From Chloroflexota bacterium (GTDB lineage Bacteria; Chloroflexota; Anaerolineae; Anaerolineales; Villigracilaceae): 64,000 bases of DNA. Made by a program: the position numbers and the translations under genes. Numbering within the stretch: the first letter of the stretch is position 1; every line of letters starts with the position of its first letter. The notes below the pieces were generated by a model that had not been told where the DNA came from, made no database searches, and saw nothing but the letters and a program-made list of their open reading frames with translations. The stretch spans positions 778,825 to 842,824 of the forward strand of contig JAIOOU010000003.1 in assembly GCA_021414245.1 (NCBI GenBank), given 5' to 3'. Positions 49,377 through 57,998 of this stretch are shown in pieces.

Positions 49377-49802
49377 TTATTCAGGTGGTGGTGTTCGAAA
49401 GACAAAATCTCCAAATCCTAAAGAAAGCAAGAAATATATTGTTGCCGTCGACAACACTAGCATATTTCCTGCGCCATTTATTATTTCAAAAATTGACACA
49501 GCAAACCCAACGATCGTTGTAACGAAAATTCCTTTTATCATTGCGTTAAGTGCAATACCAGATTTTGCTGATCGTCCATACCAGCACATTGCGGCAATGC
49601 CTAATAGATTTGCACCAAAATAACGAGGAACCCATTGATTGGATGGTTCAAGAACAATATTGTATATTGACAAAAGCCTTTCTGGAAATAACAGATATGC
49701 CAGTCCAAAGAGAAGAGAGCCTATCGCAGTAACGGTCATTGTAAGAAATAATCTCATGGGGATTCTCCTTTTCATAAACAATTTGTTCAACCTTGAAAGC
49801 AA
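49377..49802 (-). CDS. Small membrane protein of unknown function
   Basis: About four hydrophobic segments; cassette between two attC sites; exact start uncertain. Confidence 0.7.
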   Translation of the reverse strand: MLSRLNKLFMKRRIPMRLFLTMTVTAIGSLLFGLAYLLFPERLLSIYNIVLEPSNQWVPRYFGANLLGIAAMCWYGRSAKSGIALNAMIKGIFVTTIVGFAVSIFEIINGAGNMLVLSTATIYFLLSLGFGDFVFRTPPPE

Positions 49803-49842
49803 GATGTAAATAGCTGTTAAAAATTACTTTTGCCACGAAAAC

Positions 49843-50033
49843 GCCCAACGGTTTGCGTCATTGTCCCCGAGGCGAAGCCGAGAGGGATACTTGCTGGTGG
49901 GCGGGCGTGGACTCTGCTTGGGAGCAGGAAAAACCCGAAGCCAGAAAACTGCTTGTAAACCGCGCAGAATCCCCAGCGTCCAGCAGCTCGCCCCGGCGAG
50001 TGTAACGAGCACGGGGTGCACGCTTTGTTAGGT
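49843..50033 (-). repeat. Integron attC site, long (191 bp), with two inserted hairpin modules
   Basis: GCCCAACGGTTTGCGTCA ... GGTGCACGCTTTGTTAGGT. Confidence 0.88.
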
Positions 50034-50528
50034 GGCGTTTTTGGCTAAGAAACTTTCAATGTCTTGAATAAATTTCAGAGCCTCTTGCTCTATTTGTTTT
50101 GTCAAAGCGTCTAAATCACTAAAATCTGGATTATCTGCCAAAATATGTTCTACAACAGAGTCTACACCTTTCACGGGTTCTACAACTTTGTATTTGTCCC
50201 ATCTGCTTGTATTGATGATTTTCCAGTATTTTGCAAGAACCTGCTTGTTTTTCCCAGACAGCCAAATCTCAAATCTAAATGCGTCGTAAAGAAACACAAT
50301 TGCAATCTTCAAGTCTCTATCTTTCAATGATTTAGGCAAGATAGAAAAGTAGGTCATGTCCATAAACCCATTGTAGAGACTTCCAGGTGCAGAATAGTCA
50401 GGATATTTGTTTGAGAAGTGATTCTTCAAACTCATCATATATTCCATTAATCCTTGATAGGCTTTTTGAATTGACCCCTTTTCTAACTGTTTTCTAAATT
50501 CGACCATATTTTCTTGCAATGATTTCAT
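50028..50528 (-). CDS. Hypothetical protein (DUF7000-like, tentative)
   Basis: Intact cassette ORF; stop codon lies inside the attC arm. Confidence 0.65.
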   Translation of the reverse strand: MKSLQENMVEFRKQLEKGSIQKAYQGLMEYMMSLKNHFSNKYPDYSAPGSLYNGFMDMTYFSILPKSLKDRDLKIAIVFLYDAFRFEIWLSGKNKQVLAKYWKIINTSRWDKYKVVEPVKGVDSVVEHILADNPDFSDLDALTKQIEQEALKFIQDIESFLAKNAT

Positions 50529-50645
50529 GTTTATCTCCAGCACTCTTCTATGAATTGTTGAAAACAAAAAATCTCATTTTTATTTCACCCAAACTACAAG
50601 GAAAATCGCTTATCTTTCAGGAAGTATATTCGGCAATGAAAAGCC

Positions 50646-50768
50646 ACCTAACGGTTTGCGTCATTGTCCCCGAGGCGAAGCCGAGAGGGATGCCTGCGTG
50701 TGGGCGGGCGTGGAAAATGCTTCAAAATCGGGCAGAATCCCACCCGCCAAGTGCACGCTTTGTTGGGC
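50646..50768 (-). repeat. Integron attC site (123 bp)
   Basis: ACCTAACGGTTTGCGTCA ... AGTGCACGCTTTGTTGGGC. Confidence 0.9.
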
Positions 50769-50876
50769 AGTTTTGTTGTGCAAGATTCATCGCCTTAGTA
50801 AGACACCGACTCGAACTTTACAATATTTTACAAGTAACAAATACTTTAGCAAACATCAAAAAAAGCAACAACGAAT

Positions 50877-51311
50877 TTACGGAGTAGATGCGGCGGAGTC
50901 GGTTTGCTCTGCTGGGATTGGGAATAAGGCTATCATATCGTCAGGAATCTGGATGGGTCTGCCAGTGGTCAGTTCAACGAAAACCCATTGTGTTTCGCCT
51001 TTGGCTATGACCTTGCCATCCGACTTGCGGATAAACTCATATCTGCGCTTCGCTCGCACACGTTTCCATTCTGCTACCCATGTGCTAACTTCAATTTCAT
51101 CCCCGAGAAAAGCAGAAGTGAGATATTCAATCCGATGTTCACGTATAAACCATCCAGTATTTTCAGGTAGTTTAGCGCCCACTGCCTCTCCGTGGCGAAT
51201 GGCTGCGTCTTGAATCCATTGGACGTAGATGACGTTGTTGACATGCCCGTACTCATCAATTGCAGATTGGGGAACAGTGAGACTGTAAGTGGAGATGGAA
51301 AGAGGTGGCAT
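50877..51311 (-). CDS. Acyl-CoA thioesterase (hotdog fold, YbgC/FadM-like)
   Basis: SAIDEYGHVNNVIYVQWIQDAAIRHGEAVG; EYLTSAFLGDEIEVSTWV. Confidence 0.88.
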   Translation of the reverse strand: MPPLSISTYSLTVPQSAIDEYGHVNNVIYVQWIQDAAIRHGEAVGAKLPENTGWFIREHRIEYLTSAFLGDEIEVSTWVAEWKRVRAKRRYEFIRKSDGKVIAKGETQWVFVELTTGRPIQIPDDMIALFPIPAEQTDSAASTP

Positions 51312-51353
51312 GATTTACGTTTACTCCTAAATTATTTGATTTTGCCAAGAACT

Positions 51354-51488
51354 GCCCAACGGTTTACGTTACTTGCTGGTGGGCGGGCGTGGACTCTGTT
51401 TGGGAGCAGAAAAAACTCGAAGCGAAGAAAATGCTTGTAAACCGCGCACGCGAAGCGTCCCACACGTCGGGTACAAGCTTTGTTAGCC
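51354..51488 (-). repeat. Integron attC site (135 bp)
   Basis: GCCCAACGGTTTACGTTACTTGCTGGTGGGCGGGCG ... GCTTTGTTAGCC. Confidence 0.9.
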
Positions 51489-51499
51489 CGCGTTGATTA

Positions 51500-52294
51500 T
51501 TAATTCACAAACTCCATCACTTCACGATTGAAACGGTCTGCTGCTTCGATGGGTACTAAGTGACCGACGCCAGCAAAGGTGGAGAGTTTTGCGTCAGGGA
51601 TGTGCTCCGCTATATATTGTCCATTTTCATAAGGGATTAGCGGGTCGGTGTTGCCATGAATAACCAGAGTGGGCGCGGTAATTTGAGTGAGTCTGTGACT
51701 AACCCCTTCACGCTTCATTACCGCGCGCAACTGCCGTTTATATGATTCAATCGCCATCGGTTTGGACTGGGCATTATGCACCAGTTGATCCAAGTCTTCA
51801 GGATGATCTAGCATGTAACCTTGTCTCGTAAGCAGAGGAAAGATGCGGCGTACGCGCGGTTCAATTTCTTCACTATCTTTTCGTAGTAGCAACGCACGTA
51901 TCTCTGGCGCGGCATGAACGGATGTCGGTCCCCCCGCGGAAGTTGACACTAAGATCAGTTTTTGAACGAGAGCAGGGTTGCGTATTGCTAGTTCAAGAGC
52001 AATAAAACCACCCATTGACCATCCCACGACATGCACTGAACCAAGATTGAGATTCTGGAGAACGCCTGCAACGTCATCCGCCATTTCTGCAATGGTATAG
52101 GGCGCACTGCCTAGCGTGCTATCGCCTGCGTCGCGATTGTCCAAGTTGATGACATGCAACATTTGAGAGAGTGGTTCTATCTGCTTCCACCAACTAAGAC
52201 GTGTTTCGCCAAGACCCGCTATAAGCAATAAAGGCTGCCCCTTTCCGTGTTCGTCGTAGTAAAGCGTATGTGATCCAATTTTGGCAGTAGGCAT
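51500..52294 (-). CDS. Alpha/beta hydrolase
   Basis: HVVGWSMGGFIALELAIRNP nucleophile elbow; PTLVIHGNTDPLIPYENG; FAGVGHLVPIEA. Confidence 0.93.
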   Translation of the reverse strand: MPTAKIGSHTLYYDEHGKGQPLLLIAGLGETRLSWWKQIEPLSQMLHVINLDNRDAGDSTLGSAPYTIAEMADDVAGVLQNLNLGSVHVVGWSMGGFIALELAIRNPALVQKLILVSTSAGGPTSVHAAPEIRALLLRKDSEEIEPRVRRIFPLLTRQGYMLDHPEDLDQLVHNAQSKPMAIESYKRQLRAVMKREGVSHRLTQITAPTLVIHGNTDPLIPYENGQYIAEHIPDAKLSTFAGVGHLVPIEAADRFNREVMEFVN

Positions 52295-52319
52295 ATAAAT
52301 CTCCAATAATTAGGTGAGC

Positions 52320-52340
52320 GGGCTAACGGTTTGTTAGCCC
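52320..52340 (-). repeat. Collapsed attC (21 bp, core sites only)
   Basis: GGGCTAACGGTTTGTTAGCCC: R'' and R' joined with all internal sequence missing. Confidence 0.7.
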
Positions 52341-53245
52341 GCCGCTCTATTCAGGCGTGACCGCCATAACTGAACAATTAATGTGCCAAATCCGACAAGA
52401 ACTATACCAAGAATTTGTCTTGAGTTTAAAGGCTCATCTAAGAAGAACCATGCCAGTATTGCAATCTGCGGCAACATCGTACTATTTATAATACTCGACT
52501 CAACAGCGGTAAGTGTTTTCAAGGTGCTGTTCCACAATGTAAATGCAACTGCCGTATTGACAACCGCAAGCCAGCCTATGATTAGCCATTGCATAAGGTT
52601 AAGATTGCCAAAACCTTGCGTCGTTGCTCCGATAATCAATAAAAGTAAACCACCAATGCCCATGCTTATAGCCGTAACAAGAATAGGCGATAAACCACTT
52701 TGATGATTGATTCGTCTTCCCAATAAGGATGACCCTGAATTTGCCAAAACGCCGATAAGCGCAATCACTAAACCAAGAACTTGTCCTGTGGGTATATTCA
52801 ATGGAAGAAAGTAAATAATTGCACCTACTGCCGATAAAAAGATACCGCCCCATTGAATTATTGAAGGTGACTCGTCCTTAAGAAAACTGCTCGACAATGC
52901 GACAAAAATCGGTGAAAAATTAAGCAGTAAACTCAAGGTGGCGGCAGGTAAAAAAGAAAGACTTACAAACTGCGCTCCCTGTGTCAAGGTGTAAAACACA
53001 AATCCAAGCAAAGCAAGTTGCCCCCAAGTGGCACGAGAAAAAGTGCGTAACACATTTCGGTGAGTTGGATTGATTAGAATAAATGGAATCAAGCAAAGGA
53101 AGGCAATGAAATAACGCAAGCCTGCGAAAGTAATGGCGGGTAGGCTGGCTTTTAATCCAACTTTGACAAGCACCCAAGATGTTGACCATAGAAAAGTTAC
53201 AAACAATGCTTGTAGTACGGCTTTTATATGTAACTTTGAGGTCAT
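52334..53245 (-). CDS. EamA/DMT family transporter
   Basis: Ten-TM DMT pattern; stop codon inside collapsed attC; start MTSKLHIKAV at 53245. Confidence 0.9.
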   Translation of the reverse strand: MTSKLHIKAVLQALFVTFLWSTSWVLVKVGLKASLPAITFAGLRYFIAFLCLIPFILINPTHRNVLRTFSRATWGQLALLGFVFYTLTQGAQFVSLSFLPAATLSLLLNFSPIFVALSSSFLKDESPSIIQWGGIFLSAVGAIIYFLPLNIPTGQVLGLVIALIGVLANSGSSLLGRRINHQSGLSPILVTAISMGIGGLLLLIIGATTQGFGNLNLMQWLIIGWLAVVNTAVAFTLWNSTLKTLTAVESSIINSTMLPQIAILAWFFLDEPLNSRQILGIVLVGFGTLIVQLWRSRLNRAAG

Positions 53246-53308
53246 CAGTTCATTTTCCTTTATTGGTGAAGTACTGATTTGTAATTCATTGATAATTAGC
53301 AAAGAGCG

Positions 53309-53436
53309 GGCTAACGGTTTGCGTGAGCTGCGGCGGGCGGGCGTGGACTCTGCTTGGGAGCAGGAAAAACTTGAAGCGAGGAAAATTCTCGAAAATGCCG
53401 CAGACTCCCACACGTCAGGTGCACGCTTTGTTGGGC
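53309..53436 (-). repeat. Integron attC site (128 bp)
   Basis: GGCTAACGGTTTGCGTGAG ... GTGCACGCTTTGTTGGGC. Confidence 0.92.
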
Positions 53437-53450
53437 CGCTTTTTCAACTG

Positions 53451-54047
53451 CTATTGTCTGGGCTGCCAGCCACTTAGCGGTGCTAGTTGTATCTGCTTCG
53501 AAAGATCATAGGCAGTTGGTAGATCGCTGTCGCTGTACACGAGCACGCGTCCGAACACGAGCACCGAATTGTTCGGTGAAGATATCTGTGTCATGCCGCT
53601 GGGCACCTGTCCTTCCCAGCCGGGGCCGCTCACGAGGTAGTTGCCAGCCTGCGTGCCCGTGGCGCGTTTGCCAACGTAGGCAAAGTTTATATTGGACGAA
53701 GGATTAGTGAACTGCACGCTGTAGTAGCGCCCGGAGAAGTCCGGCACATGCAAGACTTGCGGCCCTTTTGAGAGATCGAGCCAGCCAGCCGTCATGAGCG
53801 TGTCGCGGTTCACACCAGTAGTCGCCAATTTTGAGGCCGAGGCGGGCGCATGGAGGGGATCTGCAAAAAGCGTTTGGGACTCTGTATAGAGCGTATTAAC
53901 CGGAATGGGGCCGTCGCCGAATCCTTTAACGAGAATTGCTCTTTTGAATACGGACAGCAGCAGGCGTGGCCAAAAATAGGTGAACAGGAACCATGATGCG
54001 ACCATGAACGAGCCAAATAAAAGCAAATGCTCCATCTGAGTCATCAT
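53451..54047 (-). CDS. DUF1254 domain protein
   Basis: RDTLMTAGWLDLSKGPQVLHVPDFSGRYYSVQFTN. Confidence 0.82.
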   Translation of the reverse strand: MMTQMEHLLLFGSFMVASWFLFTYFWPRLLLSVFKRAILVKGFGDGPIPVNTLYTESQTLFADPLHAPASASKLATTGVNRDTLMTAGWLDLSKGPQVLHVPDFSGRYYSVQFTNPSSNINFAYVGKRATGTQAGNYLVSGPGWEGQVPSGMTQISSPNNSVLVFGRVLVYSDSDLPTAYDLSKQIQLAPLSGWQPRQ

Positions 54048-54721
54048 GATATCTCGACAATCGGCGGTACCGTATACTCGCCATTGAGAATGGCCGCGCC
54101 AGGTATATACACACGCAGCCAGAGGATGAAGTTACCCGCAGGCGCGGGCAGCCAGTTGGATTCATGACCGGTCGGCGTGGTGTTCTGAAGGTAAATGTCA
54201 ACGGAGCCGTCGGTGTTCGGCACGAGGCCGGAGCGATCGCTCACGCTATACCGATTAAGCGGATTCGGCACAAAGTGATTTTTCGCATCGCCCATCGTCA
54301 GCGACCAGAATGCATTGTTCGGCGGAAGACCACCCGATGGGAAGTGTATGATGTAGTCGTGCTTTCCGGAGAGCGTATGACCCGCGCCGTCTCCGGACGT
54401 TGTCCAATACATCGCTTCTTGCGGTACGTTTACCGGGCCGGGAAATAGTTGGGCGTGCGCGGCTCGCAACAACATGCCGTTGCCGGGCTCGCCTAATCCG
54501 AACATGGTGATCCAGCCGTTGACTTTCGTGGCCTTGATCCTCGCATAAATTTGAGATATGACAAAAGCCAGCGCGAAGCCAATGAGAATGCCCTGCACCA
54601 CGTCTTTACGTACAGTTCTCAAAGCGGTAAAAAAGCGGCCAAAAAAGAATGAATTAATGAAGAAAAAGCCGCATATCACGCCGTTGAGCACGGTCAGAAA
54701 AGTAGATGTTCTATTGTTCAT
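54044..54721 (-). CDS. DUF1214 domain protein
   Basis: FPSGGLPPNNAFWSLTMGDAKNHFVPNPLNRYSVSDRSGL; overlaps next gene by ATGA. Confidence 0.82.
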   Translation of the reverse strand: MNNRTSTFLTVLNGVICGFFFINSFFFGRFFTALRTVRKDVVQGILIGFALAFVISQIYARIKATKVNGWITMFGLGEPGNGMLLRAAHAQLFPGPVNVPQEAMYWTTSGDGAGHTLSGKHDYIIHFPSGGLPPNNAFWSLTMGDAKNHFVPNPLNRYSVSDRSGLVPNTDGSVDIYLQNTTPTGHESNWLPAPAGNFILWLRVYIPGAAILNGEYTVPPIVEIS

Positions 54722-54751
54722 ATAATTTATCTTATCACTTTAGGCCTAGCT

Positions 54752-54880
54752 GCCCAACGGTTTGCGTTACTGGCGCTGGGGTGGGCGTGGACTCTGCTTG
54801 GGAGCAGAGAAAAACTCGAAGCCAGAAAATGCCTGAAAATGCGGCAGACTCGCCAGCGTCCAGTGCACGCGGTGTTGGGC
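54752..54880 (-). repeat. Integron attC site (129 bp)
   Basis: GCCCAACGGTTTGCGTTACTGGCG ... CAGTGCACGCGGTGTTGGGC. Confidence 0.93.
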
Positions 54881-54950
54881 GTTCGTCTGCAAGCACTCAT
54901 GCTAGATATCAGATCACATCATAATCGCGCTAAACACCAGTTCTTTTGTC

Positions 54951-55592
54951 CTATCCGAAGTTTTGTTTGAACATATTGTGCGTTTCTTCCTTAGTGACCG
55001 TTGAATACTCAGGGTTTCCTTTAGGTCTATAGACTTGTATTATCGTTCCGTTCGGCTTGACGCTTGATTCGACAAGTTGGAGTGCAAAATCATTGCCAAC
55101 ATCGGGAAATAATCGGATTCCTTGACCCAAAATTACAGGGAAGATAATCAGGTTCATCTCATCAATCAGATGGTTTTGGAGCAACCAACGGATGAGTTGG
55201 CCACTGCCGTGAACTTGTAGTTCACCCCCCGCCTGTGCTCGGAGATTCGCAATTGCAACTGCAAAATCTCCTGATAAGATTTTTGTGTTATCCCATTCTG
55301 GATTGTGTAAGGTGCTCGACACCACATATTTCGGTTTTGTGTGCAGTGCTGCGGCAATTGGACTTTTGCTTGTTTTGGGCGCGGCTCCCCACGAATAGGC
55401 AAAGACGTCGTAGGTCTTACGCCCGAACAGGAAAGCATCCGCGCGTTGAAAGACTTGGTCGACGAACTCCCCTGATTCACTATCAAAGTGAGCCCATCCA
55501 CCACGGGTGAAGCCTCTGTCGTCTTCGTCTGGACCTCCAGGGCTCTGCATGACACCATCAAGCGAAAGTTGAGTGGTAGTTGTCAGTTTCAT
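54951..55592 (-). CDS. Dihydrofolate reductase/RibD C-terminal family protein
   Basis: TTTQLSLDGVMQSPGGPDED; ELQVHGSGQLIRWLLQNHLIDEMNLIIFPVILGQGIRLF. Confidence 0.92.
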   Translation of the reverse strand: MKLTTTTQLSLDGVMQSPGGPDEDDRGFTRGGWAHFDSESGEFVDQVFQRADAFLFGRKTYDVFAYSWGAAPKTSKSPIAAALHTKPKYVVSSTLHNPEWDNTKILSGDFAVAIANLRAQAGGELQVHGSGQLIRWLLQNHLIDEMNLIIFPVILGQGIRLFPDVGNDFALQLVESSVKPNGTIIQVYRPKGNPEYSTVTKEETHNMFKQNFG

Positions 55593-55613
55593 ATATAAAG
55601 TCTCCTCTCAAAC

Positions 55614-55743
55614 GCCCAACGGTTTGCGTTACTTGCTGGTGGGCGGGTGTGGACAATGCTCATTATAGTGGGAAATGCCTAAGCCAGAAAAATGCCTGAA
55701 AATGGCGCAGAATCCCACCCGTCAAGTGCACGCTTTGTTAGGC
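55614..55743 (-). repeat. Integron attC site (130 bp, CATTATAGTGGG subfamily)
   Basis: GCCCAACGGTTTGCGTTACTTGCTGGTGGGCGGG ... AAGTGCACGCTTTGTTAGGC. Confidence 0.95.
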
Positions 55744-56337
55744 ACGGTTTTTGGATGCCTTACCTTTTTTCAACCAGAACATAAGCGCTTTTGCGTCGCC
55801 AGGGCTAATTGTATGAAAAGACATTTCGGCATTTTCATAATTTTGCAAAACGAAATTTAGAATATCTGCCGCCGTTTTTACTATTGTATCAATTTGTTCT
55901 TTGGAGACACCTTGCAACGGATATTCCAAGGGCTTGATTGCAGAATTCAAATCTCTGTGACCTACTTTTTTATTTCTTCGTTGTCTCACTGGCTTACAAA
56001 TTTTCTGAAATTCAGTTACAAGGCTTTCTATTCCTTCAACTTTAATACAATTCTTGGCTAGAGTCGCAAACGATAAGTTTTCTTGTCCAACAGATTTAGG
56101 CGGGTCACTTAAACGACAAATTGCCATTGTTATATCGTTTTGAAGTGTTTCCAATATTATATTAAATGACGCTGGCGCAAGTTCTGATAGCAAATCCGTG
56201 TTTTCACTTTTTCCGAACAGTTCTAACCAAAAATCCCATTTATGTTGTAGAGACGCTACATCTTGGCAAAGCCACATAAAAACATCTCGAATGTTTTCTG
56301 GTATTTTTTCGCTATACCCAAAATCGTTTTTTGCCAC
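55738..56337 (-). CDS. Possible HEPN-domain protein (AbiU2-like, tentative)
   Basis: KWDFWLELFG...ITMAICRLSDPP helical pattern and RNKKVGH (R-x5-H) candidate HEPN motif. Confidence 0.5.
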   Translation of the reverse strand: MAKNDFGYSEKIPENIRDVFMWLCQDVASLQHKWDFWLELFGKSENTDLLSELAPASFNIILETLQNDITMAICRLSDPPKSVGQENLSFATLAKNCIKVEGIESLVTEFQKICKPVRQRRNKKVGHRDLNSAIKPLEYPLQGVSKEQIDTIVKTAADILNFVLQNYENAEMSFHTISPGDAKALMFWLKKGKASKNRA

Positions 56338-56370
56338 GATTTAATCCTTTGATGAGACCAAATGACAAGT

Positions 56371-56500
56371 GCCTAACGGTTTGCGTTACTTGCTGGTGGG
56401 TGGGCGTGGACAATGCTCATTATAGTGGGAAGTGCTGAAGCCAGAAAAATGCTTGAAAAAGCCGCAGAATCCCACCAGTCAAGTGCACGCTTTGTTAGCC
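56371..56500 (-). repeat. Integron attC site (130 bp, CATTATAGTGGG subfamily)
   Basis: GCCTAACGGTTTGCGTTACTTGCTGGTGGGTGGG ... AAGTGCACGCTTTGTTAGCC. Confidence 0.95.
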
Positions 56501-56524
56501 CGCTTCTGATTTTACAATAAGTAA

Positions 56525-57109
56525 TTATTGACCACCACCACTACACCCACCTGGATCAGTACACCCACCACTATCACCACCGCTGTCGCCACTACCATCA
56601 TTACCACCATTGCTACCGCCATTTGGATTTTCATAGGCAGATTTATCAAAAGTAGAGACTTCACTAACGCAAATTTCACTTCCATTCGTATCTTTTGCAA
56701 CTACCTGCCATTGATATTCTCCGCCAGCAACAAAGGCTTCCATGTACCGATCATAAAAAGTTTCGTCAGTTTCAAATGGCACAATTTCACCTGACGGAAG
56801 AATGATATTCAATACGTACTTTCCTACTTCATTCATTGGCGTCCATGAAAAAGTGACTTTGCCAACGGGCGGAATTTCTGAGCCATCAGTAGGTGTAAGT
56901 AAAGTTACACAAGCAATCGGGGTTTTGGTTGCTTCTTCTGTGACAATAGGTTCTTCTGTTGTAATCGGTTCTTGGGTAGTGGGTGCTTCGGTAACAATTT
57001 CTTCTGTTGTCGCAATTTCCACAATTTTATCTTCCTGCGTCGGTGTTGCTGGGGCGCAAGAAACAAGAAGAATACTGATGAAAACGAGAATTGCGACTTT
57101 TGTTTTCAT
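56525..57109 (-). CDS. Cassette-encoded lipoprotein
   Basis: MKTKVAILVFISILLVSCAP lipobox, Thr/Glu linker, Ig-like core, Gly/Ser/Asp-rich tail with two Cys. Confidence 0.78.
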   Translation of the reverse strand: MKTKVAILVFISILLVSCAPATPTQEDKIVEIATTEEIVTEAPTTQEPITTEEPIVTEEATKTPIACVTLLTPTDGSEIPPVGKVTFSWTPMNEVGKYVLNIILPSGEIVPFETDETFYDRYMEAFVAGGEYQWQVVAKDTNGSEICVSEVSTFDKSAYENPNGGSNGGNDGSGDSGGDSGGCTDPGGCSGGGQ

Positions 57110-57131
57110 AAACCTATATTTTGCACGGGCG

Positions 57132-57260
57132 GGCTAACGGTTTGCGTTACCTGCGTGTGGGCGGGCGTGGATTCTGTTTGGGAGTAGGAAAAACTCGAAG
57201 CGAAGAAAATGCTTGTAAACCGCGCAGACTCCCACACGTCAGGTGCACGCTTTGTTGGGC
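57132..57260 (-). repeat. Integron attC site (129 bp)
   Basis: GGCTAACGGTTTGCGTTACCTGCGTG ... GGTGCACGCTTTGTTGGGC. Confidence 0.93.
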
Positions 57261-57354
57261 AACCTGCATGAACGCAAGACTCGATGGCAATTAAAGATAA
57301 CGCCATTTACATGGGTTTGCGCTAAGAAAGTAAAGTCATTAAATTATTTATAAA

Positions 57355-57380
57355 ACTCCCCGCGACGCCGCGAGGAGTTA
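57355..57380 (-). terminator. Hairpin downstream of small membrane gene
   Basis: AACTCCCCGCGACGCCGCGAGGAGTT; on minus strand followed by TTTATAAATAATTT. Confidence 0.55.
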
Positions 57381-57407
57381 ATAACATATCCGCCAGTGAA
57401 TAGATTC

Positions 57408-57578
57408 TTAGATACCCTTGACCAAAAGACCAAGCACGAGAACAATCAAACCAATAAAAACGATCCAGAATGCGTAAGCAGCAAGAAAGCCCAGAACGCC
57501 AATTTGTCCCAGCAGACCAACCAAACCAAGAACAACAGAAATCCAGAAAGTAACCATTGTTGGGGGGGTAAGTTTCAT
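57408..57578 (-). CDS. Small membrane protein (56 aa)
   Basis: MKLTPPTMVTFWISVVLGLVGLLGQIGVLGFLAAYAFWIVFIGLIVLVLGLLVKGI; AGGAG upstream of ATG. Confidence 0.75.
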   Translation of the reverse strand: MKLTPPTMVTFWISVVLGLVGLLGQIGVLGFLAAYAFWIVFIGLIVLVLGLLVKGI

Positions 57579-57627
57579 TTCAAATCTCCTTATGGTAGAA
57601 AAAGTAACGAATCTGGCGGACATGATA

Positions 57628-57655
57628 TTTATAGCATATATATTTCTATTGTCAA
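57628..57655 (-). promoter_or_regulatory. Sigma70-like promoter for 57408..57578
   Basis: Minus strand TTGACA-16-TATAAA. Confidence 0.6.
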
Positions 57656-57681
57656 TAACATTGAACCACAAGAATCAATTG

Positions 57682-57711
57682 TTGAAAACACAGCCATTGT
57701 TGTACTATAAT
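57682..57711 (+). promoter_or_regulatory. Sigma70-like promoter for 57777..57998
   Basis: TTGAAA-18-TATAAT. Confidence 0.6.
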
Positions 57712-57776
57712 ATGTATGTTAGTGTTCAAATCAATGTCGAGTTTTTTTGGAAGCCCATCTAAACAAGGAGAAAAAA

Positions 57777-57998
57777 ATGGCATACACATTGGATACAAAA
57801 GTTGGTGATATTTTGGATGATACACATGCGTTGGAAGTTTTGGAAAAATATGCTCCAGGTGTTTCAAAGAATCCCATGATTGGTTTAGCAAAAGGAATGA
57901 CTCTAAAGGCGCTCCTTGCCATGCCGCAAGCCAAAGATGCTGGGATTACCGAAGAAATGGTCAAGAAAGTACTGGCGGAGATCAATGCTCGGAAGTAA
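57777..57998 (+). CDS. DUF1858 domain protein
   Basis: YTLDTKVGDILDDTHALEVLEKYAPG...MTLKALLAMPQAKDAGITEEMVKKVLAEIN; AAGGAG RBS before ATG 57777. Confidence 0.88.
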   Translation: MAYTLDTKVGDILDDTHALEVLEKYAPGVSKNPMIGLAKGMTLKALLAMPQAKDAGITEEMVKKVLAEINARK

